Assembly (NCBI GenBank): GCA_021771675.1
Contig: JAETOP010000003.1
Location: 19,011-83,010 of the forward strand
DNA: 64,000 nt
From: Oscillospiraceae bacterium
Lineage (GTDB): Bacteria > Bacillota_A > Clostridia > Oscillospirales > Oscillospiraceae
Reading direction: 5' to 3'
The notes under the pieces were generated by a model. The model ran no database searches. It worked only from the letters and a program-made list of their open reading frames with translations, and was not told where the DNA came from. A program made the translations under genes and the position numbers. Shown here in pieces: positions 34,872 to 43,466 of this stretch (positions within the stretch are counted from its first letter, which is position 1; each line of letters starts with the position of its first letter).

Positions 34872-36365
34872 ATGTTTGCTCTTGCTAAGACATCCGCAGC
34901 ATGTCTGCTCATTACGCTGTATATGGTTGGCTTCTATTACCGGAAGCCTCATATTCCAATTAAATCCACAAAAATCTTTCAGTGGATTATTGTGGCTGCA
35001 ATCATAAGCTCCGCCTTTGATCTGATTACGATCTGTACGGTAAACAACAGGGATGCGGTGCCGGATTGGCTGAATCTGTCTGCCCATATCATCTACCTGC
35101 TGTCCATCCTGGGATTTGTCTATCTGCTGTATCTATACACCAGAAGCTATCTGGAAGTGAATTTGAAATTTTCCCAAACTACGAAAATACTGCACAGTCT
35201 GCCCGTAGCTGCATCCACAGTGGGCATTCTTGTGCTGCCAATTACCTATATTCACGGAGCCACCACCGACTATTCCCTGGGCCCGAAGGCCTATGCCCTT
35301 TACGCAAGCCTGGTGGTTTATCTGCTTTTGATTTTGTATTACTGCGTGCGCTACTGGAAAATTCTGGATCGTGAAAAGCGGCTGGCAATCGTGCTTGCGG
35401 TGCCCCTCTATGTGGTGACAGCCGTGGCTCAGATGCTGATTCCCGAGACCCTGGTGGTGGTTGTCTGCTCCACCATGATTCTCCTGGGTCTGATCCTCAG
35501 CAATGAGAATATCGAAAAGTACCTGGATGAGGAGTCCATGCTGTTCAATCAGTATTCCCTTGAAAAGGTACTGGACGAGTTTGATTTTGAAAAGCAGACG
35601 CCGGAGATTGGCATTCTGTGCTTCTGCAAGACGGAAAATAATCTGGACTGGAAGCAGGACATTCTGATTTTGAACGACATATGCAAAGAACTCAAACAAT
35701 ACCACCTGTACGGATACCGGGTCGGTGAAAATGGCGTGGCATTCATCAGCGGCGCCCGGGAAAAAACACAGACCGTGCTCCAGGGGATCAGGAGCAGCAT
35801 TGAAGAAAGCTATGACAAAGATACCATCACCATCGAAACGAAAGCACTGTCCGCAAGCAGCGTGTCCGATAAATACAGCTGCATGCGCAGCATCATCGCA
35901 TTCTGTACAGAGGTGGGAAGCCGCATTGCCTACATCGATTATCTCACCAATATCTACAACCGGAATGCTCTGGAAAGGGATTTGATTAAGTGGCAGGAGC
36001 GGGGAGACGCTTACTACTTCCTGGCCGATTTAAACGGCCTCAAGCTGGTGAATGACACCATCGGACACTCTGCAGGAGATCGTCTGCTGCAAGGGTTTGC
36101 CCATCTGCTGACAGAGGCGGTAGGCGAGGATGGAAGAGCCTATCGGCAGGGCGGAGATGAATTCGCCGTGCTGTATGGCAAGGACCCCCAGATTTTACTG
36201 CGGAATTTGGAGGAATGCTGTCGGATTTATAACCATTCCAGCGTGGTTCCCCTGAGCTATGCCATTGGCTATTGCCAGTTGGAGAACAAAGAATTCCGGG
36301 AAGTGGCGGATCAGATGATGTATGAGGAGAAAAGGCGGAAAAAGCTGGAAGTTTCTATCGGATGA
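34872..36365 (+). CDS. Membrane-bound GGDEF protein (putative diguanylate cyclase)
   Basis: A 497-residue sensor-type protein. The first 215 residues hold about seven hydrophobic helices, like the 7TM modules of histidine-kinase-type receptors. A linker of about 130 residues follows, and the C-terminal 165 residues form a GGDEF domain. Its active-site loop RQGGDEFAVLY is intact, with YLTNIYNRNALERDL at the domain start. The inhibitory RxxD site expected just before the loop is not seen (EDGRAYRQ), so feedback inhibition may be absent. It would make c-di-GMP at the membrane in response to an unknown signal. GAGGG precedes ATG 34872. A terminator follows. Confidence 0.9.
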   Translation: MFALAKTSAACLLITLYMVGFYYRKPHIPIKSTKIFQWIIVAAIISSAFDLITICTVNNRDAVPDWLNLSAHIIYLLSILGFVYLLYLYTRSYLEVNLKFSQTTKILHSLPVAASTVGILVLPITYIHGATTDYSLGPKAYALYASLVVYLLLILYYCVRYWKILDREKRLAIVLAVPLYVVTAVAQMLIPETLVVVVCSTMILLGLILSNENIEKYLDEESMLFNQYSLEKVLDEFDFEKQTPEIGILCFCKTENNLDWKQDILILNDICKELKQYHLYGYRVGENGVAFISGAREKTQTVLQGIRSSIEESYDKDTITIETKALSASSVSDKYSCMRSIIAFCTEVGSRIAYIDYLTNIYNRNALERDLIKWQERGDAYYFLADLNGLKLVNDTIGHSAGDRLLQGFAHLLTEAVGEDGRAYRQGGDEFAVLYGKDPQILLRNLEECCRIYNHSSVVPLSYAIGYCQLENKEFREVADQMMYEEKRRKKLEVSIG

Positions 36366-36393
36366 TACCCTTTCCATCGCAGCTGAGCACAAA

Positions 36394-36427
36394 CTGCCCG
36401 TGGGATTTTTCTCACGGGCAGCTTTTA
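36394..36427 (+). terminator. Intrinsic terminator of the GGDEF gene
   Basis: CTGCCCGTG and CACGGGCAG pair around a 10-base loop and are followed by CTTTTATT. Confidence 0.8.
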
Positions 36428-36519
36428 TTGCATATCGCCTTTGCTCTGAAACCGGCTCCTGGTTCCATTCAACGACCTGCTGAATTAACCGATAAACGCA
36501 TTATTTTTTGAAATAACGA

Positions 36520-36573
36520 TTGACTTCCACTGTCTAATGCTGTAGACTATAGATGCAGTCTACAGCATTAGAC
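36520..36573 (+). promoter_or_regulatory. Promoter and perfect operator dyad of the blaI-M56 operon
   Basis: TTGACT (36520-36525) and TAGACT (36543-36548), 17 bases apart, form the promoter. GTCTAATGCTGTAGACT at 36532-36548 is repeated exactly in reverse at 36557-36573, 8 bases away. The dyad covers the -10 and the transcription start and contains TGTA/TACA cores like those of BlaI/MecI operators, so the downstream BlaI-type protein probably binds here. Confidence 0.85.
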
Positions 36574-36588
36574 AAGGAGGCACTGAAA

Positions 36589-36960
36589 ATGGGAATTCCA
36601 AAGATTCACGAAAGCGAACACCGTTTTTGCCTGATTATGTGGGAATATGAACCGGTCACTCCCGCTCAGTTGGCGAAGCTGTGTCAGCAGCTTCTGGGCT
36701 GGAAACGAACCACCACCTACACGGTAATCAAGCGGCTGGGGGAGCGTGGCGTGCTGAAGGTGGAAGACGGGATGGTAATGTCTTTGATCTCAAAGCAGGC
36801 AGCCCAGGCCTGGGAGATTGATGAACTGGTGGAGAAAAAGTTTGAGGGTTCTCTTCCCGCTTTTATTGCGGCCTTTACCAAAAGGCAGACCCTTTCTGCC
36901 CGGGAGCTGGACGAGATGCAGCGAATGATCGACCGCATCCGAAAGGGAGGGGCCCAATGA
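36589..36960 (+). CDS. BlaI/MecI/CopY-family transcriptional repressor
   Basis: A 123-residue winged-helix repressor. IHESEHRFCLIMWEYEPVTPAQLAKLCQQ and WKRTTTYTVIKRLGERGVLKVEDG are the canonical winged-helix blocks, and the C-terminal half is a dimerisation helix pair (FEGSLPAFIAAFTKRQTLSARELDEM). In this family an M56 protease cleaves and inactivates the repressor. The start at 36589 follows AAGGAGG. The stop overlaps the M56 gene (ATGA). Its likely operator is the 17-bp dyad just upstream. Confidence 0.93.
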   Translation: MGIPKIHESEHRFCLIMWEYEPVTPAQLAKLCQQLLGWKRTTTYTVIKRLGERGVLKVEDGMVMSLISKQAAQAWEIDELVEKKFEGSLPAFIAAFTKRQTLSARELDEMQRMIDRIRKGGAQ

Positions 36961-38708
36961 GCGAACTCTTTTTGAAAATCATTAACATGAGCATCTCTGC
37001 AGGCTGGCTGATTCTGGCGGTGCTGGTGCTCCGGCTTGTGTTAAAGAAAGCGCCCAGGTGGGTCAGCGTCCTGCTTTGGGGGCTGGTTGCGGTTCGGCTG
37101 ATCTGCCCCTTCTCCATTGAAAGCAAGCTGAGCCTGATTCCCAGTGCAGAAACAATCAGCCCAGAGATTATGATGGCGCCCATTCCCTCCATCCACACAG
37201 GGGTGCGTGTGATTAACAGCGTCATCAATCCTGTGCTTGGCAGTTCACTGGCTCCAGCTCCCGGGGCCAGCGCAAATCCACTCCAGATCTGGATTCCGGT
37301 TCTGACCGTTATTTGGATGCTTGGCACAGCCGCACTTCTTCTGTATACCGCTGTCAGCTATTGGCGCCTGCGCCGCAGGGTAGACACCGCCACTGTCTAT
37401 CAGGACAATATCTATCAGAGCGAAAATGTCAGTTCTCCGTTTGTCCTGGGTCTTGTCAGACCGAGAATCTATCTGCCCTTCCAAATGGACTCCCAAACAT
37501 TGGAGCAGGTTGTTGCCCATGAACAATCCCACATCCGCCGGAAGGATCACTGGTGGAAGCCCTTGGGTTTTCTCCTGCTGACGTTCCACTGGTTCAATCC
37601 CTTGATGTGGCTGGCCTATGTGCTGCTGTGCCGGGATATTGAGCTTGCCTGCGATGAAAAGGTCATTCAAGCTCTTGGCGGTGAACAGCGGGCGGATTAC
37701 GCCCAGGCCCTTGTGACATGCAGCGTCAGCCGCCCCAGAATTGACGCCTGCCCCCTGGCCTTTGGCGAAGTGGGGGTAAAAGAGCGGGTAAAATCCGTGA
37801 TGAACTATAAAAAGCCTGCTTTTTGGATGATCGTTCTGGCGGTAATCATCTGTACAGGGGTGGCGGTGTGCTTCCTGACCAACCCCAGGGAGGACAGCTT
37901 CTCCCTCCACATCACCGTGCCTGCGGGCACCCAGGACGAATTCATATTCTCGGAGGAAGAAATCTCTCCTCTGGGGAACCGGATCACTGTTGCCTCCGGG
38001 GAGGGCCTGGGGGATACCCAGGTAGAGCTCAAGCCGGTGGAAGTACATCAGGAAAATGCCTATGACGAAGCCTATTACCTGACACCCGGTATGCCGGTCA
38101 AGATCGACGCAGAAAAGGGCGGATGGTTCCGGATCGGCATCCGTGCGCAGAACCCCACAGAGGAAGACATAGATGTCTATCTGGATGTGTCCGGTGTGGA
38201 GGTTCGCATTGCCAGCAAAGTGAGCGCCGTCCGGAAGTGGTTTGACTATTTTGATGCCCCGGGTGATGAAATGCCGTGGAACGGCCGCCTTGAAACCAGC
38301 ATTCCGGAAATTCCCGATACAGTCTTTTACTGGGTCCCGGAAATGATGGCAGCTGTAACAGGGAAGGAAGCGACTCCTCTGTATTACGGAATGCCCATCT
38401 GGAGCACATACTTCTGCGACCTTACCGGGGATGGGATTCCGGAGCTCTGTTCTTCCTGCTCCTTCGGTTCCGGTATTGTGGACCAGCGCATTATCATTTA
38501 TGACTATGCCAACGGAGCAAGCTATGGTTTGATTGGCCGGGGTGTTTTCGATTTTACCCTCAGATTCGACGAAGCCGCCGACTGCCTCTATGTGGACAAA
38601 AGCGACTATTTCACAGGCGAAATCCTGGATTCCGGCCGACTGGTTTTCAAAAATGACTGTCTGCAAATAGAAGGGGGTTCCTCTGCTTCCGAGGAACCCG
38701 CCGAATAG
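36957..38708 (+). CDS. M56-family (BlaR1-like) membrane metallopeptidase
   Basis: A 583-residue protein. Helices at about 12-30, 37-52 and 111-132 precede a cytosolic loop with the zinc motif HEQSH (188-192) in VVAHEQSHIRRKDHWW. A further helix (LLLTFHWFNPLMWLAYVLL) and ELACDEKVI follow, as in BlaR1 proteases. After a last membrane helix (about 281-301) comes an extracellular domain of about 280 residues that is not a penicillin-binding domain. It probably senses another signal and cleaves the partner repressor. It begins in an overlap with that repressor gene. Confidence 0.9.
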   Translation: MSELFLKIINMSISAGWLILAVLVLRLVLKKAPRWVSVLLWGLVAVRLICPFSIESKLSLIPSAETISPEIMMAPIPSIHTGVRVINSVINPVLGSSLAPAPGASANPLQIWIPVLTVIWMLGTAALLLYTAVSYWRLRRRVDTATVYQDNIYQSENVSSPFVLGLVRPRIYLPFQMDSQTLEQVVAHEQSHIRRKDHWWKPLGFLLLTFHWFNPLMWLAYVLLCRDIELACDEKVIQALGGEQRADYAQALVTCSVSRPRIDACPLAFGEVGVKERVKSVMNYKKPAFWMIVLAVIICTGVAVCFLTNPREDSFSLHITVPAGTQDEFIFSEEEISPLGNRITVASGEGLGDTQVELKPVEVHQENAYDEAYYLTPGMPVKIDAEKGGWFRIGIRAQNPTEEDIDVYLDVSGVEVRIASKVSAVRKWFDYFDAPGDEMPWNGRLETSIPEIPDTVFYWVPEMMAAVTGKEATPLYYGMPIWSTYFCDLTGDGIPELCSSCSFGSGIVDQRIIIYDYANGASYGLIGRGVFDFTLRFDEAADCLYVDKSDYFTGEILDSGRLVFKNDCLQIEGGSSASEEPAE

Positions 38709-38730
38709 GCCCTGAGAAGCCTCCGTTGGC

Positions 38731-38767
38731 TGATTTTCCCATGTCAAAGGATTTTTACATGGAAAAT
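38731..38767. other. Hairpin after the M56 gene
   Basis: GATTTTCCCATGT and ACATGGAAAATC pair with one bulge around a loop containing ATTTTT. It could weakly terminate the M56 transcript or mark an operator. No clear promoter was found for the following XRE gene. Confidence 0.45.
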
Positions 38768-38843
38768 CGCCCTGATGGAAAGGCGTTTTGATGGAAAAAT
38801 GGAAGGGAGTCCGTTATGATGTCTGCTGAAAGGAGGGCGTCCG

Positions 38844-39425
38844 ATGGAACTGGGACGAAGGATTAAGGAATATCGCAGCGCTGCGCAGATGACCCAGGAA
38901 GACCTGGCGGAGAAGATGTTTGTCTCCAGGCAGACAATCTCAAACTGGGAAAATGATAAAAGCTACCCGGATATTCACAGCCTTTTGATGCTGGGAAACC
39001 TGTTTGACGTCAGCCTTGACATTTTGGTCAAAGGAGACATCGAAGCAATGAAAGAAAAAATTGATGAAAACACCATCAAAGCCTTTAACCGAGACAGCGC
39101 TATCTTCTCCGTTTTGCTGATTGGAATGGTGGCAACACCCTTGTTCCTGCTCAAATGGGCCGGGGTCCTCGGGATCGGAATTTGGGCAGTGCTGGCCGGA
39201 ATCACGCTGTATTTTGCCCTGCGGATTGAGAGGGTCAAAAAGCTGCAGGACATTCACACCTATAAGGAAATTGTCGCTTTTGCCAATGGCAAAAAGCTGG
39301 ACGGCATTGAAAAAGCCCGGGAGGAAGGAAAGCGAAATTATCAGAAAGTCATCCTATGCCTTGCCAGCGGCATCATCGCTTTGGCTGTCACAATGGTGAT
39401 TGCCGCAATTTTCTTTAGGGGATAG
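38844..39425 (+). CDS. Membrane-anchored XRE-family regulator
   Basis: A 193-residue protein. An N-terminal helix-turn-helix (IKEYRSAAQMTQEDLAEKMFVSRQTISNWENDKSYPDI) is joined to a short linker and three hydrophobic segments at about 93-108, 110-128 and 171-190. Such HTH-membrane proteins are frequent in Firmicutes near peptidase and transporter genes, and their signals are unknown. AGGAGGG precedes ATG 38844. It follows the BlaI/M56 pair by 135 bases and may belong to the same regulatory unit. A strong terminator follows. Confidence 0.87.
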   Translation: MELGRRIKEYRSAAQMTQEDLAEKMFVSRQTISNWENDKSYPDIHSLLMLGNLFDVSLDILVKGDIEAMKEKIDENTIKAFNRDSAIFSVLLIGMVATPLFLLKWAGVLGIGIWAVLAGITLYFALRIERVKKLQDIHTYKEIVAFANGKKLDGIEKAREEGKRNYQKVILCLASGIIALAVTMVIAAIFFRG

Positions 39426-39440
39426 GGAAATGGACTAGAA

Positions 39441-39472
39441 AAATGCCGGACGAAAAACGTCCGGCATTTTTC
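39441..39472 (+). terminator. Intrinsic terminator
   Basis: AAATGCCGGACG pairs with CGTCCGGCATTT around AAAAA and runs into Ts, 15 bases after the XRE stop. Confidence 0.92.
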
Positions 39473-39550
39473 CCTGTGCGACTCGCCGCTGTGCCCTGCC
39501 CGCCCGGCATTAGGGTGAAGCGCCCTGCGCTTCAAATGATAGATCTCATC

Positions 39551-39580
39551 TTGCGAAAGGCAACCGCCCTGTGTTAGAAT
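39551..39580 (+). promoter_or_regulatory. Promoter of the polyferredoxin gene
   Basis: TTGCGA at 39551-39556 and TAGAAT at 39575-39580 are 18 bases apart with an upstream TG (TGTTAGAAT). Confidence 0.65.
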
Positions 39581-39629
39581 AAGCGATATAGAATCGGCGG
39601 TCTGCAAAACCGGAAAGGACAGAGAAGCA

Positions 39630-40448
39630 ATGAAAAAATATATCTTTCCAGGGCTGATGCTGGCAATTTTTGAGGCCATCGCAATTACCCTGTGGCTCAC
39701 CAAGGATAATGTGTTCTATCTGTTTAATTTCAGCTATATCGGCATTGCCATCGCATTGGGGCTGTTCCTGTACATCAAAAAATACCGGTACGCCCGGCGG
39801 GTGACCCAGCTGCTGGTGGGGTCGTATATGCTGATTTATCTGGGATTGATCTGCAACGAAAATATGCAGATCGAGGGCTTCTGGTACTACCTGTTCACCG
39901 GCGTTTTTGAGGCGGCCACCATCCACTACGCCGTGGCGAAAATATTCGGCCCCCTGATTTTCGGCAGAGGCTGGTGCGGCTATGCCTGCTGGACGGCAAT
40001 GGTGCTGGATTTTTTGCCATACAAGGTTCCGCAGCACCCCCGAAAGAAAATGGGATGGATTCGCTACGTCACCTTCGGGGCATCTCTCATTTTCGTGGCG
40101 GCGCTGTTCCTGACCCATGCGGAGCATATGGAGAAAATCATGTTCTGGGCCTTTCTCATTGGGAATCTGCTTTACTATGGGGTGGGCATCTGGCTGGCCT
40201 TTGCCTTCAAGGACAACCGGGCCTTCTGCAAGTACATCTGCCCCATCACCGTGTTTCTGAAACCAATGAGCTATTTTTCGCTGCTGCGGGTGGAGTGCGA
40301 CAAGAGCAAATGCATCTCCTGTGGGAAGTGTAAGCGGGTCTGCCCCATGGATGTGGACGTAACGGACAACTCCCGAAGCAGGAAGAACGGAACGGAGTGC
40401 ATCCTCTGCTTTGAATGCGCAAAGAGCTGCCCCAAGGACGCCCTGTAA
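39630..40448 (+). CDS. NapH/YccM-like membrane 4Fe-4S protein
   Basis: A 272-residue membrane iron-sulfur protein. Several hydrophobic helices carry two cysteine motifs of the NapH type, GRGWCGYACW and KYICPITVFLKP. The C-terminal 50 residues form a two-cluster ferredoxin: CDKSKCISCGKCKRVCPMDVDV and CILCFECAKSCP. Family members pass electrons between quinones or membrane donors and soluble partners. No partner genes lie beside it, so the donor and acceptor remain unknown. It converges on pyruvate kinase across a shared terminator. Confidence 0.88.
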   Translation: MKKYIFPGLMLAIFEAIAITLWLTKDNVFYLFNFSYIGIAIALGLFLYIKKYRYARRVTQLLVGSYMLIYLGLICNENMQIEGFWYYLFTGVFEAATIHYAVAKIFGPLIFGRGWCGYACWTAMVLDFLPYKVPQHPRKKMGWIRYVTFGASLIFVAALFLTHAEHMEKIMFWAFLIGNLLYYGVGIWLAFAFKDNRAFCKYICPITVFLKPMSYFSLLRVECDKSKCISCGKCKRVCPMDVDVTDNSRSRKNGTECILCFECAKSCPKDAL

Positions 40449-40453
40449 AAATA

Positions 40454-40487
40454 CGCCCCGGAAGCTTTCCGGGGCGCAGCGTTTTTT
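40454..40487. terminator. Bidirectional terminator between the polyferredoxin and pyruvate kinase genes
   Basis: CGCCCCGGAA and TTCCGGGGCG form a perfect 10-bp stem with a GCT loop. A T run follows on the plus side (GTTTTTT) and an AAAA stretch precedes it for the minus side. Confidence 0.82.
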
Positions 40488-41898
40488 ACACGGTTTCTAC
40501 CTTGATGGTGTTGGTGTTGCCGGTTTTGCCGTTGATGGGGCCGCCGGTGAGCACCACCTTGGAGCCCTTGGGCAGATCCAGCACCTTTTTGGCGCTGGCC
40601 AGGGCGTGATAGAACATCACATCCTGAGAGGTGAACTCCTCCGCCAGCACCGGGGTCACGCCCCAGCTCAGGCTCAGGCGGCGGAAGATTCGGGGGTCGG
40701 TGGTCATGCCGATGATGTCCACCGGGCAGCGGAACCGGCTGACCATCCGGGCGGTGGTGCCGGAGACGGAGCAGACCACAATGGCCTTGGCCTCCACGTC
40801 GATGGCCATGGAGCAGATGGCGTGGGACACGGCATCCAGGGTGTTGCGGATGTGGAATTCATAGTTGTGGAACCGCTTGGAGTAGCTGGTGTGCTGCTCG
40901 GTGAACTCGCAGATGGCGGCCATGGTCTTCACGGCCTCCACCGGGTACTTGCCGGCGGCGGATTCGCCGGAGAGCATCACGGCGCTGCTACCGTCGTACA
41001 CGGCGTTGGCCACGTCGGAGATTTCCGCCCGGGTGGGCCGGGGATTCTGAATCATGGATTCCAGCATCTCCGTGGCGGTGATGACCCGCTTGCCCAGCAT
41101 CCGGCAGGTGGAGGTCAGCCGCTTCTGGATGGCGGGCACCTCCACAAAGGGAATCTCCACCCCCAAGTCGCCCCGGGCGATCATGATGCCGTCGGCCACC
41201 TGGCAGATTTCCTCGGCGTGGTCCACGCCGGATTGATTTTCGATTTTGGCAATCAGGTCGATGTTCTCGCCGCCGTTATCCGCCAGGAACTGCTTCAATT
41301 CCTCCATGTCAGCCTTGGTGGACACGAAAGAGGCGGCCACAAAGTCCACCTCATTCTTGATGCCGAAGAGCAAATCCTGCTTGTCCTGCTCGCTGAGGTA
41401 GGGGCCGGTCATCACCTTGTTCGGGAAGCTCATGCTCTTCCGGTTGGACAGCACGCCGCCGGTGATGACCCTGGTGTGGACATTGCTGCCCTCCAGGTCG
41501 GTGACCTCAAAAACCACCAGACCGTTGTTCACCAGAATCCGGTCGCCCAGGGCAAGGTCGTTTACCAGTCCCTGGTAGTTCACGCTGACCCGGGTCTCGT
41601 CCCCCTCCACCTGGTCGGTGGTGAAGGTGAAGGAGTCTCCCTCCTTCACGGTGACGCTGCCACCGGCAAAGGTGCGGATACGATACTCCGGGCCCTTGGT
41701 GTCCAGCATGATGGCGATGGGCAGGTTCAGCTCCTGGCGAACCTGCTTGATCAGGTCGATTTTCGCCTGATGCTCCGGATAGGTGCCGTGGGAGAAGTTC
41801 AACCGGGCCACGTTCATGCCGGCCTTGCACATTTGAATCAGGGTCTCTCGGTTTTCCGAGGAGGGGCCGATGGTGCAGATGATCTTTGTCTTGCGCAT
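40486..41898 (-). CDS. pyk: Pyruvate kinase
   Basis: A 470-residue pyruvate kinase making ATP and pyruvate from phosphoenolpyruvate. TKIICTIGPSSEN opens it, GMNVARLNFSHG binds phosphate, and DLIAKIENQSGVDHAEEI and GIMIARGDLGVEIP form the active site. MLESMIQNPRPTRAEISDVANAVYDGSSAVMLSGESA is the best-conserved block. It lacks the extra C-terminal PEP-utiliser domain seen in some Bacillota. AAGGAG stands before ATG 41898. It has its own promoter and shares a terminator with the converging ferredoxin gene. Confidence 0.97.
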   Translation of the reverse strand: MRKTKIICTIGPSSENRETLIQMCKAGMNVARLNFSHGTYPEHQAKIDLIKQVRQELNLPIAIMLDTKGPEYRIRTFAGGSVTVKEGDSFTFTTDQVEGDETRVSVNYQGLVNDLALGDRILVNNGLVVFEVTDLEGSNVHTRVITGGVLSNRKSMSFPNKVMTGPYLSEQDKQDLLFGIKNEVDFVAASFVSTKADMEELKQFLADNGGENIDLIAKIENQSGVDHAEEICQVADGIMIARGDLGVEIPFVEVPAIQKRLTSTCRMLGKRVITATEMLESMIQNPRPTRAEISDVANAVYDGSSAVMLSGESAAGKYPVEAVKTMAAICEFTEQHTSYSKRFHNYEFHIRNTLDAVSHAICSMAIDVEAKAIVVCSVSGTTARMVSRFRCPVDIIGMTTDPRIFRRLSLSWGVTPVLAEEFTSQDVMFYHALASAKKVLDLPKGSKVVLTGGPINGKTGNTNTIKVETV

Positions 41899-41935
41899 AT
41901 TACAAACTCCTTTTCAGAATTATTTCCTTCTTTAC

Positions 41936-41964
41936 ATCATAGCAGGATTTGCAGAAAATTACAA
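41936..41964 (-). promoter_or_regulatory. Promoter of pyk
   Basis: Minus strand: TTGTAA (41959-41964), 17 bases, TATGAT (41936-41941), with an extended TGC before the -10. Confidence 0.75.
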
Positions 41965-42001
41965 TTACAAATTATCTGCGGCATTGCCCACCCGGGCAGA
42001 A

Positions 42002-42030
42002 TTGACATTGCTGTCCATCTCTGCTAAAAT
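42002..42030 (+). promoter_or_regulatory. Promoter of the isocitrate-dehydrogenase-like gene
   Basis: TTGACA at 42002-42007, 17 bases, TAAAAT at 42025-42030, with TGC before the -10. Confidence 0.8.
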
Positions 42031-42097
42031 GAAGGCCATAAAGCCGCACAGGTGTGGCATCGCATGAATTTAATCCAATATTCAGGAGGAAGATTCC

Positions 42098-43273
42098 ATG
42101 AATTCCATTGAAAAAGCCTTAAATGAGCTGCAAAGTGCCGTAAAAGAGGAACTGGGAGTCCAGGCACAGATTCTCTCCGCCGTGGATTCCTTCCGGGTGC
42201 TTCTGAACGAGCAGCTGGATCGCATTGAACACATGTCCGCCGAAAAGGTGGATTTCACGAAAAAAGAGGTAGTGACCATCGGCCTGATCGATGGCGATGG
42301 CATCGGTCCCTTTATCATGCGCCAGGCCCGCCGGGTGCTGGAAAAGCTGCTGGAGCAGGATATTGCCGCCGGGAAGGTGGTTCTGAAAAATATCCAGGGT
42401 CTGACCATCGAGAACCGGCTGGCTCTGAATAAGAGCGTACCCGAGGAGGTTCTCTCTGAAATCAAAACCTGCGACGTACTCCTGAAGGGCCCCACCACCA
42501 CTCCCATGGGAGGCAAAATGGAGAGCGCCAACGTGACGCTGCGCCGGGAGCTGGACCTCTATGCCAACACCCGCCCAGTGACCATCCCCGAAGAGGGCAT
42601 CGACTGGATGTTCTTCCGGGAGAACACCGAGGGAGAGTATGTCCTGGGCAGCCGGGGGGTGGAGCTGCCCGGCATGGCGGTGGACTTCAAGGTTACCACC
42701 GATGCCGGTACCCGCCGGATTGCCCGGGCTGCCTTTGACTACGCCCGCCAAAATGGAAAGACCAGAGTCTCCATTGTCACCAAGGCCAACATCATGAAGA
42801 AGACCGACGGCAAATTCACCGCCATTGCCCATGAGGTGGCGGCGGAGTATCCGGAGATCACCGTGGACGACTGGTACATCGACATCATGACCGCCAACCT
42901 GGTGAATAAATCCATTCGCAGTCAGTTCCAGGTGGTGCTGCTGCCCAACCTCTACGGCGACATTATCACCGACGAGGCCGCCCAGATTCAGGGAGGCGTT
43001 GGCACTGCTGGCAGCGCCAACATCGGCGACCGGTTCGCCATGTTCGAAGCCATCCACGGCTCCGCACCCCGGCTGCTGGAGCTGGGTCTGGGGGACTATG
43101 CCAACCCCCAGAGCATCCTCAAGGCCGAGGCCATGCTCCTGCGCCACATCTGCCGCCCCCAGGCGGCCCAGCGGCTGGAAGATGCTCTGGCGAGCTGCCC
43201 CGTCATCGTCACCGGCGACCGGGAGGGCGCTACCTGTGAGGCTTACGCCGATGCCCTGATGGCGCTGCTGTAA
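42098..43273 (+). CDS. Isocitrate/isopropylmalate-family dehydrogenase
   Basis: A 391-residue beta-decarboxylating dehydrogenase. Family blocks are GLIDGDGIGP, DVLLKGPTTTPMGG, WMFFRENTEGEYVLG, KANIMKKTDGKF, DDWYIDIMTANLV, LLPNLYGDIITDEAA and AIHGSAPR. FFRENTEGEY and the C-terminal pattern fit NAD-dependent isocitrate dehydrogenase better than LeuB. The first 55 residues form an extra helical region (MNSIEKALNELQSAVKEELG and a further helix) before the Rossmann start, which most IDHs lack. AGGAGGA precedes the ATG. No leu genes are adjacent. Confidence 0.88.
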   Translation: MNSIEKALNELQSAVKEELGVQAQILSAVDSFRVLLNEQLDRIEHMSAEKVDFTKKEVVTIGLIDGDGIGPFIMRQARRVLEKLLEQDIAAGKVVLKNIQGLTIENRLALNKSVPEEVLSEIKTCDVLLKGPTTTPMGGKMESANVTLRRELDLYANTRPVTIPEEGIDWMFFRENTEGEYVLGSRGVELPGMAVDFKVTTDAGTRRIARAAFDYARQNGKTRVSIVTKANIMKKTDGKFTAIAHEVAAEYPEITVDDWYIDIMTANLVNKSIRSQFQVVLLPNLYGDIITDEAAQIQGGVGTAGSANIGDRFAMFEAIHGSAPRLLELGLGDYANPQSILKAEAMLLRHICRPQAAQRLEDALASCPVIVTGDREGATCEAYADALMALL

Positions 43274-43307
43274 GGTGCCTTTATCCCGCCGCTCGGAATA
43301 TTTGGCT

Positions 43308-43358
43308 GAGAAAATTGTATTAAAAATTTTTTAAGAGCCCCTTTTCCACAATTTTCTC
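43308..43358. other. Inverted repeat after the dehydrogenase gene
   Basis: GAGAAAATTGT and ACAATTTTCTC pair exactly (11 bp) around a T-rich 29-base loop. It is a possible terminator or processing site. Confidence 0.5.
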
Positions 43359-43370
43359 GCCAATGACCGG

Positions 43371-43399
43371 TTGACGGATTGAAAAAAATCAAATATAAT
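43371..43399 (+). promoter_or_regulatory. Promoter of the surface-protein gene
   Basis: TTGACG at 43371-43376 and TATAAT at 43394-43399, spacer 17. Confidence 0.82.
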
Positions 43400-43466
43400 A
43401 AGTACTATCTATTCTCAGCAAATTATCCTGCCGTCCCGGCGGCAGCGGAATTCCGGAGGACTCCCT

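Noticed and set aside
38788..38820. Promoter TTGATG/TATGAT for the membrane XRE gene
   Set aside because: The spacer would be 21 bases, too long for a SigA promoter.
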